NCBI GenBank assembly: GCA_013368375.1
Contig: JAACJP010000004.1
Location: forward strand, 558,001 to 622,000
Length of the DNA: 64,000 nt
Direction: 5' to 3'
Source: Tricholomella constricta
Taxonomy: Eukaryota > Basidiomycota > Agaricomycetes > Agaricales > Lyophyllaceae
This document shows positions 24,891 through 35,719 of this stretch, in pieces; position 1 is the stretch's first letter; each line of letters opens with the position of its first letter. The notes beneath the pieces are model-generated. The model saw only the letters and a program-made list of their open reading frames with translations, searched no databases and had not been told where the DNA came from. A program made the position numbers and the translations under genes.

Positions 24891-27087
24891 ATGCACTCTC
24901 GCAACCCCTACCGTGTTCCCCCCGATTTCGAAGCCATAGCGCGTGCCTACCCGCCTCTTGCCAAGCAGTCAGTGGACCCGTCTAAAATAGACTTCTCTAT
25001 ACAAATGAACACTCTCCGATTCTGCATAGCATACAAGGCCGAACAATCGACTTCCACGACGATGCAGCCCAGCGGTACGTCTCACTTACATCCTGCCCAT
25101 CCAAAGGTCCTGACGTCTATCGCGTCCAGATGCTTGACACAAGCCCTTTTGAAATGCGACTTCAATCTCGAGATCGAGCTTCCGCCTGATCGCCTGTGTC
25201 CCCCCGTACGTCCATATCTGCACCCACTCCCACTACTGTCCTGCATTTCTTACTACCAGAGTCAGGTTCCCAATCGGTACTACCCATTTCCAAAGAAACC
25301 TTTGAGCATTGCCTCTCTGACTCCGACGGCCAGGCTCAACTACGTCCTCTGGATCCAAGATATCGTCGCCGCGCTCCAGGACATCGTCCCTTTCGTCTGG
25401 GAAGGCTTCAGTGGTGACAGGGTTGCTACTACTCGTGGGTTGGACATGTACGTGGCACGTCACTTACTGCGCCCAAATGGTCATTGACGTCGGACCCCGT
25501 AGAGGCACAGGCGCGTCTGCGATTTACCCTTTGCTGGCGTGTGCCCGCGAGCCGAGCTGGAGATTCATCGCTACAGGTAAGTAGATGCTGCCCTCCCTCA
25601 CGTGTTGGCATTGAGTTCTGACTGTCCATGATTTGCTTCAGAAATAGACGATCTGTCGTACGGCTATGCGCAGGCCAACATGCGCTCTAACGGACTCTCT
25701 GACCGCATACAGGTCGTCAAGGTCGATGCAAACATATCACATCCCGACAGAAACTCAAACCCGAGCCCCAAGTCAGAGGCAGGAGGGCTGAAATTTGGGT
25801 TTGATCGTCTCTTTTCCTCGAGCTCTGGTGGTGCCGGTGTTGGGGATGCATCTTCAGAGGGCAAACTCGGAGGCGTGGAGATCCAGTTCACAATGTGCAA
25901 CCCCCCGTTCTATAGCAGCGCGGAGGACGTCGCGCAGAGCGAGGCTGGGAAGGCGCTCGGTGCCTTTGGTGTGAGTTGCGCTCGTTTCTTACTTCCTTCC
26001 GTCTTCTTCGTTTCTTGCCTAGATTCGCTGGCATACTAAAACACCTCTCAGGCCTGCACAGGCGCACCCGTGGAGATGATCACGCCTGGTGGGGAGGCGC
26101 AGTTCGTCGGTGCGATGGTGCGCGAGAGTGTTCCTGTCCGAACCATGCGTGGAGAGAAGGTCGGGGCTGAAATAATAGTGGTTGCTAGTGAAGGTGTTGA
26201 CAAGGGCACAAAGCGGAGGAGAATTGAGGACGGGCATACTCTCTCACCAGATACCACATCGGGGTCGACGATGTATCTGGTGGAACCCGACCGCACGCAG
26301 ATCAAGACGGTCCGGTGGTACACATCGATGTTAGGCAAGATGAGTTCTGTTGTTGAGGTGGTCGGGGTGTTCAAGGAGCTTGAGGTGAGTTCCCGTGGTC
26401 TTTTCCATGCTTCGATTGTCCCTTGGTGAGCCAAACTACTTGGGTATACGCAGATTACCAACTACGCGATAACGGAGTTTGTACAAGGCCAGACACGGCG
26501 CTGGGCGGTGGGCTGGTCTGTGGGTCCATGGAGACTGGGTGATGTATGTCTACTATCTAATCTGTCTTCGTATCGTGTCGAATTAACTCCATCAGGACAT
26601 AGCGCGCATCGCGAATCCCAATCCAACGCTGCAGCGCCTTCTCCCACCTCGCAATACTCTCAGGTTTGTCATCAACAACGACAGCGGAGCTGGAAAACCG
26701 AAGACCAGGTTGCAGGGTGTCCTCGCCGATGTGGAGGATTTGATCGTCCATGTCCAGGCGAGCGACGCGGAAGTACACGACGAGGCAGACGCAGACGATC
26801 TCATGGCGGAGCACACACAAGTCAAGTTCACTGTCTCTGCGAGGCGCGATACGTGGTCGCGTGGCGCACGTCGGAAGCGCAAGCGGGGTGATGCGGCGGG
26901 GGGTGGATCTGTTCTGCATGAAGTAGGAGGTGAACCGGCATTCATCTGTGATGTCTTGATCCGACTGGATGCTGGAAGGGCAGAAGCAAAGAATGAGGTG
27001 GAGTTGGAGGTTCGTTGGCTGTATGGATGGGAGAGGGCGCTGCTAGAGAGCTTTGCGAGTCATGTAGCTAAGAAGCTGGGTATGTGA
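24891..27087 (+). CDS. METTL16-like U6 snRNA N6-adenosine methyltransferase
   Basis: Ten exons (24891-24967, 25030-25074, 25130-25205, 25266-25276, 25334-25447, 25503-25576, 25642-25970, 26052-26384, 26454-26543, 26596-27087) sum to 547 codons. The N-terminus MHSRNPYRVPPDFEAIARAY is typical. TIDFHDDAAQRCLTQALL, LNYVLWIQD, the SAM-binding block RGLDIGTGASAIYPLL, IATEIDD and the catalytic MCNPPF motif of the METTL16 family follow. Later blocks are GGEAQFVGAMVRES and VRWYTSMLGK. Family members methylate U6 snRNA (yeast-form A43 region), affecting 5' splice-site recognition. The fourth exon is only 11 nt (encodes VPN-R at the junction). The C-terminal part is charged and less conserved. It sits between two tRNA-Ser genes. 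Confidence 0.92.
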
Positions 27088-27144
27088 TGTGGCTATTCAT
27101 TGGCCCACTCTTGTAGTCTCTATGGCACAGATGACCGTTCGCTA

Positions 27145-27235
27145 GACGTCATAGCCAAGTGGTTACGGCGACAGATTTGAATAGCTCATTATCTGTTCCT
27201 CTTTGAGGGCGTAGGTTCAAATCCTGCTGGCGTCG
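27145..27235 (+). tRNA. tRNA-Ser (anticodon TGA) with a 9 nt intron
   Basis: The acceptor arm GACGTCA pairs with TGGCGTC; discriminator G. The anticodon stem ACAGA/TCTGT encloses TTTGAA, a short intron (TAGCTCATT) after position 37, then A. Outside the anticodon loop it is nearly identical to the tRNA-Ser(AGA) gene at 24758. Confidence 0.85.
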
Positions 27236-27345
27236 AGGAGGAATTAAATGTGTTCTTTTTATGACCGCGACTTAGTAGTGGGTGGTTCCTTGTAAAAACC
27301 ACCACTTTTGCAACGTTTTGGCAAACCCACGAAGAAAGCAAAAAA

Positions 27346-27431
27346 TTCCCTCTAGCCGACTTGAACGACTGACCTCATCATATGATTAAATATCATACTA
27401 GTGATGCGCTCTACCACTGAGCTAAGAGGGA
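27346..27431 (-). tRNA. tRNA-Thr (anticodon AGT) with a 14 nt intron
   Basis: On the minus strand the acceptor TCCCTCT pairs with AGAGGGA. The D-arm is GCTC/GAGC, the anticodon stem CATCA/TGATG with loop CTAGTA, then an AT-rich intron of about 14 nt. T-arm AGTCG/CGGCT; discriminator A. A second copy with a different intron is at 33261 on the plus strand. Confidence 0.85.
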
Positions 27432-27866
27432 TTGCGAACGTTGATCTCTATATATAATCTGTATTCAATTAACACTGCTCGACGGCAAGATCGGGATAGA
27501 TTCAGCTGCTTCGAGTATCTTGCTGGTTCCATTCTCGGTTGAGACTCAAACGTGCCCGCGGGCCGGCAACATGCTAACACCTCTGGCCATGCATAAAGGG
27601 GACAGGGCGGAATGAGGGAGGGAGAATATTGAGCAGGTGTCACAGGAGTGGAGGAAGCATGGTCGGCGAGGTTTAGCGATTACGCTTGGCTGTGGATCAC
27701 ATACTTAATCGACAGTGATCAGCCAAAGTACTATGCAGGCGCTGGTAACAGAGGGAGTTAACAGAGATTGGGTGGCGGAGATATGAGAGGAGAGGCGGGG
27801 TCTCACTGCCGCATGTCGTGCACCATGACATAGTTGATTGTGGGTTGACGTTTAACCACGACCATC
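27432..27866. other. Upstream region of the Chs4-like gene
   Basis: 435 bp with no coding content that I can support. It ends in a GGTTGACGTTTAACCACGACC stretch just before the ATG at 27867. Confidence 0.4.
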
Positions 27867-29595
27867 ATGACAGCCCAGCGTCCGCAGAGACAACGACCGC
27901 CATCGTCGTTCAATTCTGCGCAGCCCCAGGACTTCCATTCAGAGTTCCCGCCGTATCCAGCCGAACCCAGTTACAATCCTGCCATTCCTAACAGGGAACT
28001 TCCACAGCAGCCGGCATGGGAACCCGATCACGACGACTACGACGACTCCCCCGACCACGACGACCACGATGACTTCTTCAGTGGTTCACCCAGCCGCGGT
28101 CTGCAGCACCAGCCATCTTTCCATCAAGAACAGCTTCCGCCCTCCTCCCTCGCAACAAACTCCATCCGCGCCCCGTCTCCTCCAGCCTCCGGACCTATCC
28201 TCGACCACTCCCACCTGCGTCCCGGCAAGCAAGCTGCTCTTCTCTCCCATGAGCGCACCCTCGAACTCTACCGCGCCAACGCCAAAAAAACACAGGATCC
28301 GGAGCTGCAGTTCGAGTTTGCCGCCTTCATGATCGAAGCCTCCAAATCGCTGCCCATCCCCCCCTCCACGCCCGGCAACCTCCTGCAGGTCGAGAAGGCC
28401 CTCGAGAAGCGCGAGGACCTTATCAAAGAAGCCACTTCCCTTCTCAAGCGCCTCGCCGACCGCGGCCATCCCGCCTCACAATACTTCCTCGCTGACTGTT
28501 ACGCCAACGGCATCGGCACCGTCAAGAACAAGCAGGACTTTGATCGCGCATACCCGCTGTTCGTGCTCGCCGCGAAGCACGGCCATGCGGACGCCGCGTA
28601 CCGCGCAGGGACATGCTGCGAGAACGGCTGGGGCTGCCGCCGTGAGTCCGCCAAGGCCCTCACATTCTACCGCAAGGCCAGCGCTGCGCTGCACCCGGGC
28701 GCGCTGTACCGCCTCGGCATCGCGGAGCTTAACGGCGAGCTGGGCCTCTCGAAAAGCCCGAAGGAGGGCGTCAAGTGGCTGAAGCGCAGTGCGGAACATG
28801 CGACGGCGGAGTTCCCCCATGCGCTGCATGAGCTGGCACTCCTCCACGAGCGCGGCATTGATAATGTATTGTTTGTGGACTTTGAGTATTCGACGGAACT
28901 GCTGGCGCAGGCGGCGGAGCTGGGGTATGCGCCGAGCGCGTATAGATTGGGTGAGTGCTACGAGTACGGCAAAATGGGGTGTCCCCAGGATGCGGCGCTG
29001 TCTATCCACTATTACGTGCGTACTACTACATGGCAACTGCACCCCCGCCCGTGCCAAACTGGACTGATCCATCTGTACCCCTAGAATATCGCAGCACAGC
29101 AGGACCACCGCGATGCGTGCTTCGCCCTCACAGCATGGTACCTCGTCGGCTCGCCCGGGGTGCTACCCCAATCTGACACCGAGGCCTTCCTGTGGGCGCA
29201 AAAAGCCGCAGAGGGCGGTCTCGCCAAGGCCATGTATGCGGTGGGCTACTTCCTTGAGGTGGGCATCGGCACATCCGTGAGCATGCCGGAGTGAGTCTTT
29301 GCTTGTTCCCTTCGTTCCTGCTTTCCATATTTTCCTTCCACCTCCTTGTTTTCATCTTCTCTCCTCTGGCTGCGCACCTAGTTTATCTATCTATTGTGTG
29401 TTAACCCTGCCTCCTCTCAGTGCGATATCATGGTACAAGCGCGCCGTCGAGAAAGGTGACAAGCGCGCGGCACAGCGGCTCAAAGGCTCGCTGAATCAGC
29501 CGTTGCCAGGGGGCCCGGGGGCAGTGTTGCGTCGCGGGGAGAACGAGAGCGACACGGGGAAGGGTGGGAAGGATAAAGATTGCGTGATCATGTAG
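27867..29595 (+). CDS. Sel1-repeat chitin synthase regulator (Skt5/Chs4-like), prenylated
   Basis: Exons 27867-29015, 29085-29290 and 29421-29595 give 509 residues. The N-terminal 110 residues are Pro/Gln/Asp-rich and disordered (an Asp/His cluster about residues 52-70). Sel1-like repeats follow: ADRGHPASQYFLADCYANGI, AAKHGHADAAYRAGTCCENG, ASAALHPGALYRLGIAELNG, EFPHALHELALLHERG, AAELGYAPSAYRLGECYEYG, HRDACFALTAWYLVG, AAEGGLAKAMYAVGYFLE and AVEKGDKRAAQRL. The last four residues are CVIM, a CaaX farnesylation signal, as in yeast Chs4/Skt5, which binds and activates chitin synthase III at the membrane. The Cys at position -4 and the repeat array together make the assignment good. No close paralogue is seen in the window. 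Confidence 0.9.
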
Positions 29596-30428
29596 GTGCG
29601 CAGATTGGAACGATGGTGTTAAAGGGGGGTGCGACTTGGATAGGAGGGTGATGAACTGTTGTTGGACCCGTCCCATATACTCCCTGACGGATGGATGGAT
29701 TGACATGTGGACAAGGATTCGTGTTCTGACGCATTTTAGCTCTTCAATATTCGATCCTGGAGTCCTCCCTCGTCTATCTTTACCTCGTGCCCCTACACGT
29801 TCTCACAACGTGAGGCCTCTGTATACTCCTCACGTACTTGCATCTGTGTTGGGCTTTCGTCGACTCGTGCTATGGATATTTTACATATATAATCTAGATT
29901 CTAGATAAGTAATCATTGACATCTGCCCGTTATGCATGCGCATTCTCGCTGCTCGGCTCTAGAGACCGATTGTTGTTGACGTCATCGTTGTCGAACAATA
30001 TAATGACGGTGTCAAGTCTTGAGTCGCGAACATCAGCATCCGACATTAAGGTATTCTATATTTCCTGTAATCGTAATCGACGAGTCGCGTATATATGTAC
30101 ATATCATAGCTATATGTGTTATTTAAATTGTGATGGTTTGTAAAAGGAACGTCGCAGTGGTGGTACAAAGGCATAAGCGGAGATACTTTAAAGAGTAGTC
30201 GCGTCGAGATTAATCAATATACAACGCAGAGAGAGAACGGCAAGGACGGTGCGGGGTATCCAGGACGAAAAGGGGACGATGGTAGACAAATACGTGTACA
30301 AACGGACGCAGAGAGGGGTCGTGGCCACGCAAACCAAGGAACGCAAGACCCGTTTCCATCCGCGTCCGCGTCAAGTAAGTCCAGTTCCGAATTCAAAAGA
30401 TATCTAAGCATAGAGCAGAATCAGGCGT
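29596..30428. other. 3' region between converging genes
   Basis: 833 bp between the Chs4-like gene (plus) and an unknown gene (minus). AT-rich at 29870-30120. The open frames are short and meaningless. A non-coding RNA cannot be excluded. Confidence 0.45.
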
Positions 30429-31214
30429 TTAATTGAGCGCAGCGATCTTCGCATATGAAGGTTCGGGTTCCCGCTCGTCGGCGTCGTCGGTGCTGACGTG
30501 TTCCCAAGGCTCGTCGAAATCGAGGTCGGGCGCTATAGTGTCGTCGAGCACGATCACGGAGCGGATGGGTGGGACCACTTCGAAACCGGAATCTGCAAGA
30601 AACAGGATAAGGAGTCAGCTGTGATAACAAGGAAACGTAGAGACACTGATAAGGGAAATAGGGATGGGATAGGAAGAGTCTCGGATGGACTTGGAGAGGG
30701 AATAGCCATTTATATCGATATCGTCGTACATACCTCGTCCGTGTCGTGGCTTCCGCGAGATAAGCAGGTCAGCGAGAGGCACCTCGGCCCGAAGCGGCGC
30801 ATGCTCTATGCCCTCCCGTCCCAGTTCCACACGCGGCGACCGGAGAGGCGACGCCGCGTCGTCCCAGTCTACCTCAGACTCCCCACAAACTGGTTCGTCG
30901 TCCTCCAGCAGCGCACGGGCGGCCGCGGAGTGGGAGTGGCGGTCGTACAGCTTCGCTGTAGACCACCCGCCTTGCGCCTGTGCTTGCCCGTGCTGTGCCT
31001 TCCGCGCCTTGCTCTTGACGAACGCGGCGGTCTTCTTGAGCCGCTGCCGGTCATGCTCCCATGTGCGTGCCTCCTTAACGCTGGGGACGGGTGACGGGGA
31101 CTTGGCGGGGGTCGGGTTCTCGCTTAAGGCGGGATTGGCGGGAGCGGTGTTGGAGGTGGACTTGGTTCTGGAGAGCGGGCGGGAGTAGAATGCAGCTGTA
31201 GAAGGGCGACGCAT
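30429..31214 (-). CDS. Hypothetical protein, two exons
   Basis: I do not recognise this 214-residue protein. Exons 30734-31214 and 30429-30592 join through a phase-1 intron of 141 nt. The N-terminal 50 residues are Ser/Pro/Thr-rich. A basic stretch with WEHDRQRLKKTAAFVKSKAR follows (possible helix), then an acidic patch EDDEPVCGESEVDWDD. The C-terminal exon carries GFEVVPPIRSVIVLDDTIAP, then DLDFDEPWEHVS and the end YAKIAALN. No signal or membrane segment. The conserved-looking C-terminal exon and the codon sum support it as real. Confidence 0.6.
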
Positions 31215-32135
31215 TAGGGCTGGGATGAAAAGGATGGGAGGGAGAGGTTGAGGTGGTATATACGTTGGTGTTGTGTACTGGTTGAAGGTTGAGTGATGGA
31301 AGAACAGATGAGGAATGGAGACTGCGCCTTATAAGGAGGTCCCGATAGCTTGGACCGTGACTCGGACCCACCTCAAACTGGCGTCATCAGGCATCAGTGG
31401 CGCTGCACTCGCTCAATGCAGCCCAGAATAGCCTTCATCGCCTTATCGGCGTCGTTCTGCCCATACACTCGCGACATTCATGGTCTCTCGCCGATGAATG
31501 CGGCAGCAGCTGAGGCACCATGGCCCGCGCTTGAAGCGAGCTGGCAACTGCTGGCAAGGGACGCTTATGGTAGAGGTACCTTTACGTAATGCCCGCTACT
31601 GTCAGGGTACGCGAAAGCCCCTATTTGTTACGCGCACGGTCGTATAATGACTGGTAGCGAGACGCGTCAAGAACGTGTCTGTGCTCGGAATGGATGGAAT
31701 GGGTTCATCGGAAGACAAGGCGCCGTTGATCATGCATCTTAATCTGTAATCACGGCCTGAGGGCAAGCCGGATGATAGGCGCTCTTTTCACCCGGTCAGT
31801 ATTGCAGCTGGCAGCCTTCGACTTCAACGCGCCTGAGAGCGACAAAGTAGAGGGCTGGAGATGATCGATGAGGGTGAACGGCGTTTTGGACAAAGGACAG
31901 CTAGTGCGGATTAGTAATCAATTTTCCAGGGCCTAATATATAGTGAGACACCGGTCCTTCTTTCTCTTTGCCCCATAACTTACTCCTGCCTTCACTCTCA
32001 TTTGCGTCAACTTTCCTTTCACAGGCACGTCGTCCATCTTGATTCTCAGCTATTCTTGTCTGACGGGATCTGACTAGATTTCACTGTGGCGTTAGCTCAG
32101 GTGTCGCAACAACATATCTTTTCCCCAAATACACA
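31215..32135. other. Divergent intergenic region
   Basis: Upstream of the unknown gene (left) and the zinc-finger gene (right). A plus-strand frame of 79 codons at 31350-31589 has no support. A pyrimidine-rich stretch lies at about 31955-32050, close to the zinc-finger gene start, as expected for a fungal promoter or 5' UTR. Confidence 0.45.
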
Positions 32136-33112
32136 ATGACCTATTGCGACCGCTGCGACCGTTACTTTGGTAGCTGGGACGCTTTCTACAAGCACGAAGC
32201 CAACTCCTCTGCTCACAACGTATGTGACGACTGTCAGGTGGACTTTCCAACTTGGGTTGGGCTCAAAGAACATTGGGTCCAGAGCCGAGTCCACGCGTAT
32301 TGCCAGTACTGCAATTCACACTTCAATGACCATGAAGACCTTGAAGACCACTACGATTCCGCCCATTCCTGGTGCCGGACTTGTCGCAAGGTCTTTGTGA
32401 ATGAGTATGGCCTCTCCGAGCACTATCGTCAATCCCCTGCGCACCATTACTGCGTGCCATGCAATCGCCTTTTCCAATCAGCGAGCAACCTCCAAGCGGT
32501 GAGTTTCTTTTGGCTGTTTCCAAGATTATTTCACTATGCTTCAAATTCCTTTCATCTTCATTCTGATTGTCTCGACGTTAACTGATCCACACCCTACAGC
32601 ACCTCAACTCCTCTGTCCATAGCCCACGCGACGTTCCCTGCCGTGGCAAGGGCTGCACCCTCACCTTTGTCTCCCCTTCCGCCATGCTCCTCCACCTCGA
32701 ATCCGGCACTTGCTGCTCAGGTATCACCCGCGGCCTTATCAACGACAAGATCCGTCAGCTCGACCGGAACAACATCATCACCGACCCCAGCCGCATGATC
32801 GCAGGCCCCAGCGGCGCACGGGATGAGGTCACGTACTACGCGACCGGCGCCTCTTGGAATGGGAGGGGGTTCGAGTGCTACTTGTGCCATGGCACATACA
32901 GCAGCCTCCGTGCGCTCAACCAGCATCTTGCGAGCCCGCGCCATCAGGACAAAATCTATGTGTGTCCGCTCAGCACGTGCCGTGTGAGATTTACGGCGCT
33001 CAGCGCGCTGTGCCAGCATATCGAGAGCGAGAGGTGTGGCGTGTCCAAGTTCAGGGCAGTGAAGAATACAATGGACAGCATTGTGGGGCAGATGGGGAGG
33101 TTGACGTTTTGA
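32136..33112 (+). CDS. C2H2-type zinc-finger protein
   Basis: Exons 32136-32498 and 32600-33112 give 291 residues. It has a string of C2H2-like fingers: YCDRCDRYFGSWDAFYKHEA, NVCDDCQVDFPTWVGLKEHW, AYCQYCNSHFNDHEDLEDHY, SWCRTCRKVFVNEYGLSEHY and YCVPCNRLFQSASNLQAHLN. After a linker come FECYLCHGTYSSLRALNQHL and a degenerate C-terminal finger YVCPLSTCRVRFTALSALCQ followed by H. Finger spacing (C-x2-C-x12-H-x5-H type) and tandem placement resemble agaricomycete zinc-finger proteins of unknown target. Nucleic-acid binding is inferred from the fold only. Confidence 0.85.
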
Positions 33113-33260
33113 TTGGTGGACTCTCGGGGTATGCGTGCCTGTGTTAATTTTGAGAACAACGACCCTTGCAGGTACTTGTAATGAACGGGGCCTACTTTAC
33201 TTTTCCCTCACCCCATTAGAATATGATAATGAGATGACATATGTCTCAGTTTCAATAACA

Positions 33261-33345
33261 TCCCTCTTAGCTCAGTGGTAGAGCGCATCACTAGTATGAA
33301 TTGAATCATATGATGAGGTCAGTCGTTCAAGTCGGCTAGAGGGAA
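33261..33345 (+). tRNA. tRNA-Thr (anticodon AGT) with a 13 nt intron
   Basis: The exonic sequence is that of the copy at 27346-27431, with acceptor TCCCTCT/AGAGGGA and anticodon loop CTAGTA. The intron here is TGAATTGAATCAT, against a longer AT-rich one in the other copy. Confidence 0.85.
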
Positions 33346-33398
33346 GAACAGATGAACATTCGTGTTCCTTTTTGTTAGAACATGCCCATTCTCCCTTA

Positions 33399-33949
33399 AT
33401 GGCCCACAAACCGCCATCGTGGATTTTCTTATGCATTCCTCCCTTCCGGCAAAATGGTCATGATCAGTATTATCAAAGCAATCCCCGGGGCTTGCAATTG
33501 ACTTCTTATTATGCTCCAGAGTTTAAAACCTGGCGGCAGCCCAGGACTGAAATACAAAGCAGTGATCTAATTCTTTTGCTTCTCCAGTTGTTGCGCTGGC
33601 CTACGTCTCGAACGTTCAGCAGTGGTGTTAATGGTGTAAGTGGAAAAATGCGTGTTCAATCATTCATAGAAATTCATACCTTGCAGGTTCACACCACGCG
33701 TAAAACAATTTCGACACAAAGAACAGTGACTCGCACCAAGCAACGGCGTCAGACCGTTAGGTCCAAGCGCATGGGAGTCATAATCAGAGCACGCGAAGGT
33801 ATGTTTCTCCGGTCACAGGACGGCTAGTTGACGTTTTGATTATACCTGGCTATGGCTTTTCATTAGCTTCTCGTCGAAGACGCCAAAACAGGAGTATCCC
33901 TCGAGGCGTTGGGCACCTTGGAGGACGAGTCATGGAGATGTCGGACTGA
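33399..33949 (+). CDS. Hypothetical small basic protein
   Basis: Not recognised. Exons 33399-33635, 33687-33798 and 33867-33949 join to 144 codons with introns of 51 and 68 nt, and all splice sites are GT-AG. The first exon encodes a mixed, partly hydrophobic stretch (SSDLILLLLQLLRWPTS). The second and third exons are strongly basic (TRTKQRRQTVRSKRMG, EASRRRRQNRS) and end in GGRVMEMSD. The basic region could bind nucleic acid or be a nuclear signal. The start lies 54 bp after a tRNA gene, so the real start may be different. Support rests only on frame continuity. Confidence 0.4.
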
Positions 33950-35719
33950 GAGGAGTCGCTAGAGTGCCAGCCTCGAGTGCTAGCACTCATTCTTGGGTAC
34001 CTTACGTGCTTTCTCCACCGGAATACGATACTTTCGGCACCAGCATTTCATGCTTACAGAAGAGCCAGCGGTGGAAGGAGTGGCTGGGATGCTCAAGTGT
34101 CTCGAGTCATCATCCTAGTCACTAAAAATTTACCGACGATGAACCACGCACGAACATCCTGTGTTGGCACGGTCCCCGACGCAGCCTGGCCGTGGATTAC
34201 ACTCTCCAAAGAAAAGCGAATGCCCACAACGCTCCCACAAGTCCTGGGACGCTGCATGTGGACGCGGATCGCTTATTCCTTGTCAGAATCAACGGAGTCG
34301 TCGCTTGGCCGTCATTCGAGCTCCTCCGGCTCAATTTCGAGGATCCAATGGTTTTCCAAAAAATCTGCTACACGGCCGACTCATCTTATCAGGTCGAGGA
34401 GATCTGGAGGTCCCTTTAGAAGTATACGACGAACCCTCTGTCTACACCCGTATCTCAGCCTTATGAGTTGTGGCCGTCCTCACCTGCCTGAATCCCGCTG
34501 ATAATTCGCTCATGTGTCTTCGTGGCTCTTGGGGCGCTCTATTTTGGCCTCGCCCTCGTCTCGCAGACCATTGTTGTCACTCTGTGTCGTAGTTTGCAAA
34601 CCCGCAAACACTTGTACGTGGGTTAAGCAGGCGCTCCAATCGAACATCATACTCTCCCTTCCATGCTGTCCGAAGGTCTCTTCTATGCTGCCTGAAGGTA
34701 CTTCAGGAAATCGCGAAGATTGCTCTTCGCCAGGTCTTCAGGGTGCTAGGGAAAGGTAAATCTAAAAGCTCATGACTTGGTTGCCTTTACGTCCTTCTCG
34801 TTGTACCGTCCCTTCCTGCGACATCTCGAAAGAACCTCAAGGACCCGGAGATCGCCATCCCCAAGGCGCAGCTATACAGCTTAAACTTTGAATGGCGCTT
34901 TCGGATAAAGGTTCTGTTCGACTCAGCTACCGCATCTGTTGAAATGCGCTGCGCCGAAGCGGGAAATATATGTATTGTGAAATCAGCATTGAGGCCTGCG
35001 CCGGAAATTGAACTGTGACAAAGCGGAGAACCCGGGATCACCTCTCTTTGACCGTTGCGCTGACTGTCAAACATTCTTGTACTGCTCGAGGGTTCAAGTC
35101 GAAGGCTTGCAATAGGTGGACGTCGTGAGATCTGCAGGAGGTACAGCTGAAGCTCAGAACCTACGACCTAGATTTTATCCACCGTTTTACACGAGTAATA
35201 ACGTGCTGTTTCTTACAGAGGGATCACCTTTCTCGCCGCTCGACATTCAGTTCTCAGAATGGGCGCTGCTTGTGACATCGAAACACATGCCACCGCCATC
35301 GGAAAGGCTTCCCGAACGTTTCTCGCCAAAAAGCAAACTAGATATGCTGTCTAGGCGTGTCTGCCAACCTTCTCTCTCGTGAAACAGATCAATGCAAACG
35401 GGGCCAAGAGGATAAATATTGAAGCTTAGTCTGCCTCAAGCCAAGATGCCTGTTGATATACTCTGGATGGGTTCTAACCGGTGACGCTGAGAAACCCGTT
35501 ATCCAACAAAGGCTCAGGCGTAATCAACCGCCAAAGAAAATGCTTGTCATGCTTGTCTCTCATATCAGACGAAGTCGGAGTGATTGATGGGTAGTTCAGA
35601 GTATAGAATACAATACAATATAATATGCAATATCAAAGCAAATATCAAAGCAAAGCAGTCAGTGTGTGTCAAGTCCAAGTGTCCTATACATATGCGCAAG
35701 AAATCAACGAGCAAAGGTC
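33950..35719. other. Unresolved region, possible gene remnants
   Basis: 1.77 kb in which I could not assemble a gene. Plus-strand fragments look coding-like at 34230-34418 (ADRLFLVRINGVVAWPSFEL and on) and 34815-35020 (KNLKDPEIAIPKAQLYSLNF, then EWRFRIKVLF). They sit in different frames, and no splicing scheme connects them. A degraded gene or an unusual gene structure are both possible. Confidence 0.35.

Noticed and set aside
28476..29108. 210-codon minus-strand frame
   Set aside because: Antisense of the Sel1-repeat exon of the Chs4-like gene.
30498..31094. 198-codon plus-strand frame
   Set aside because: Antisense of the two-exon unknown gene; no motif.
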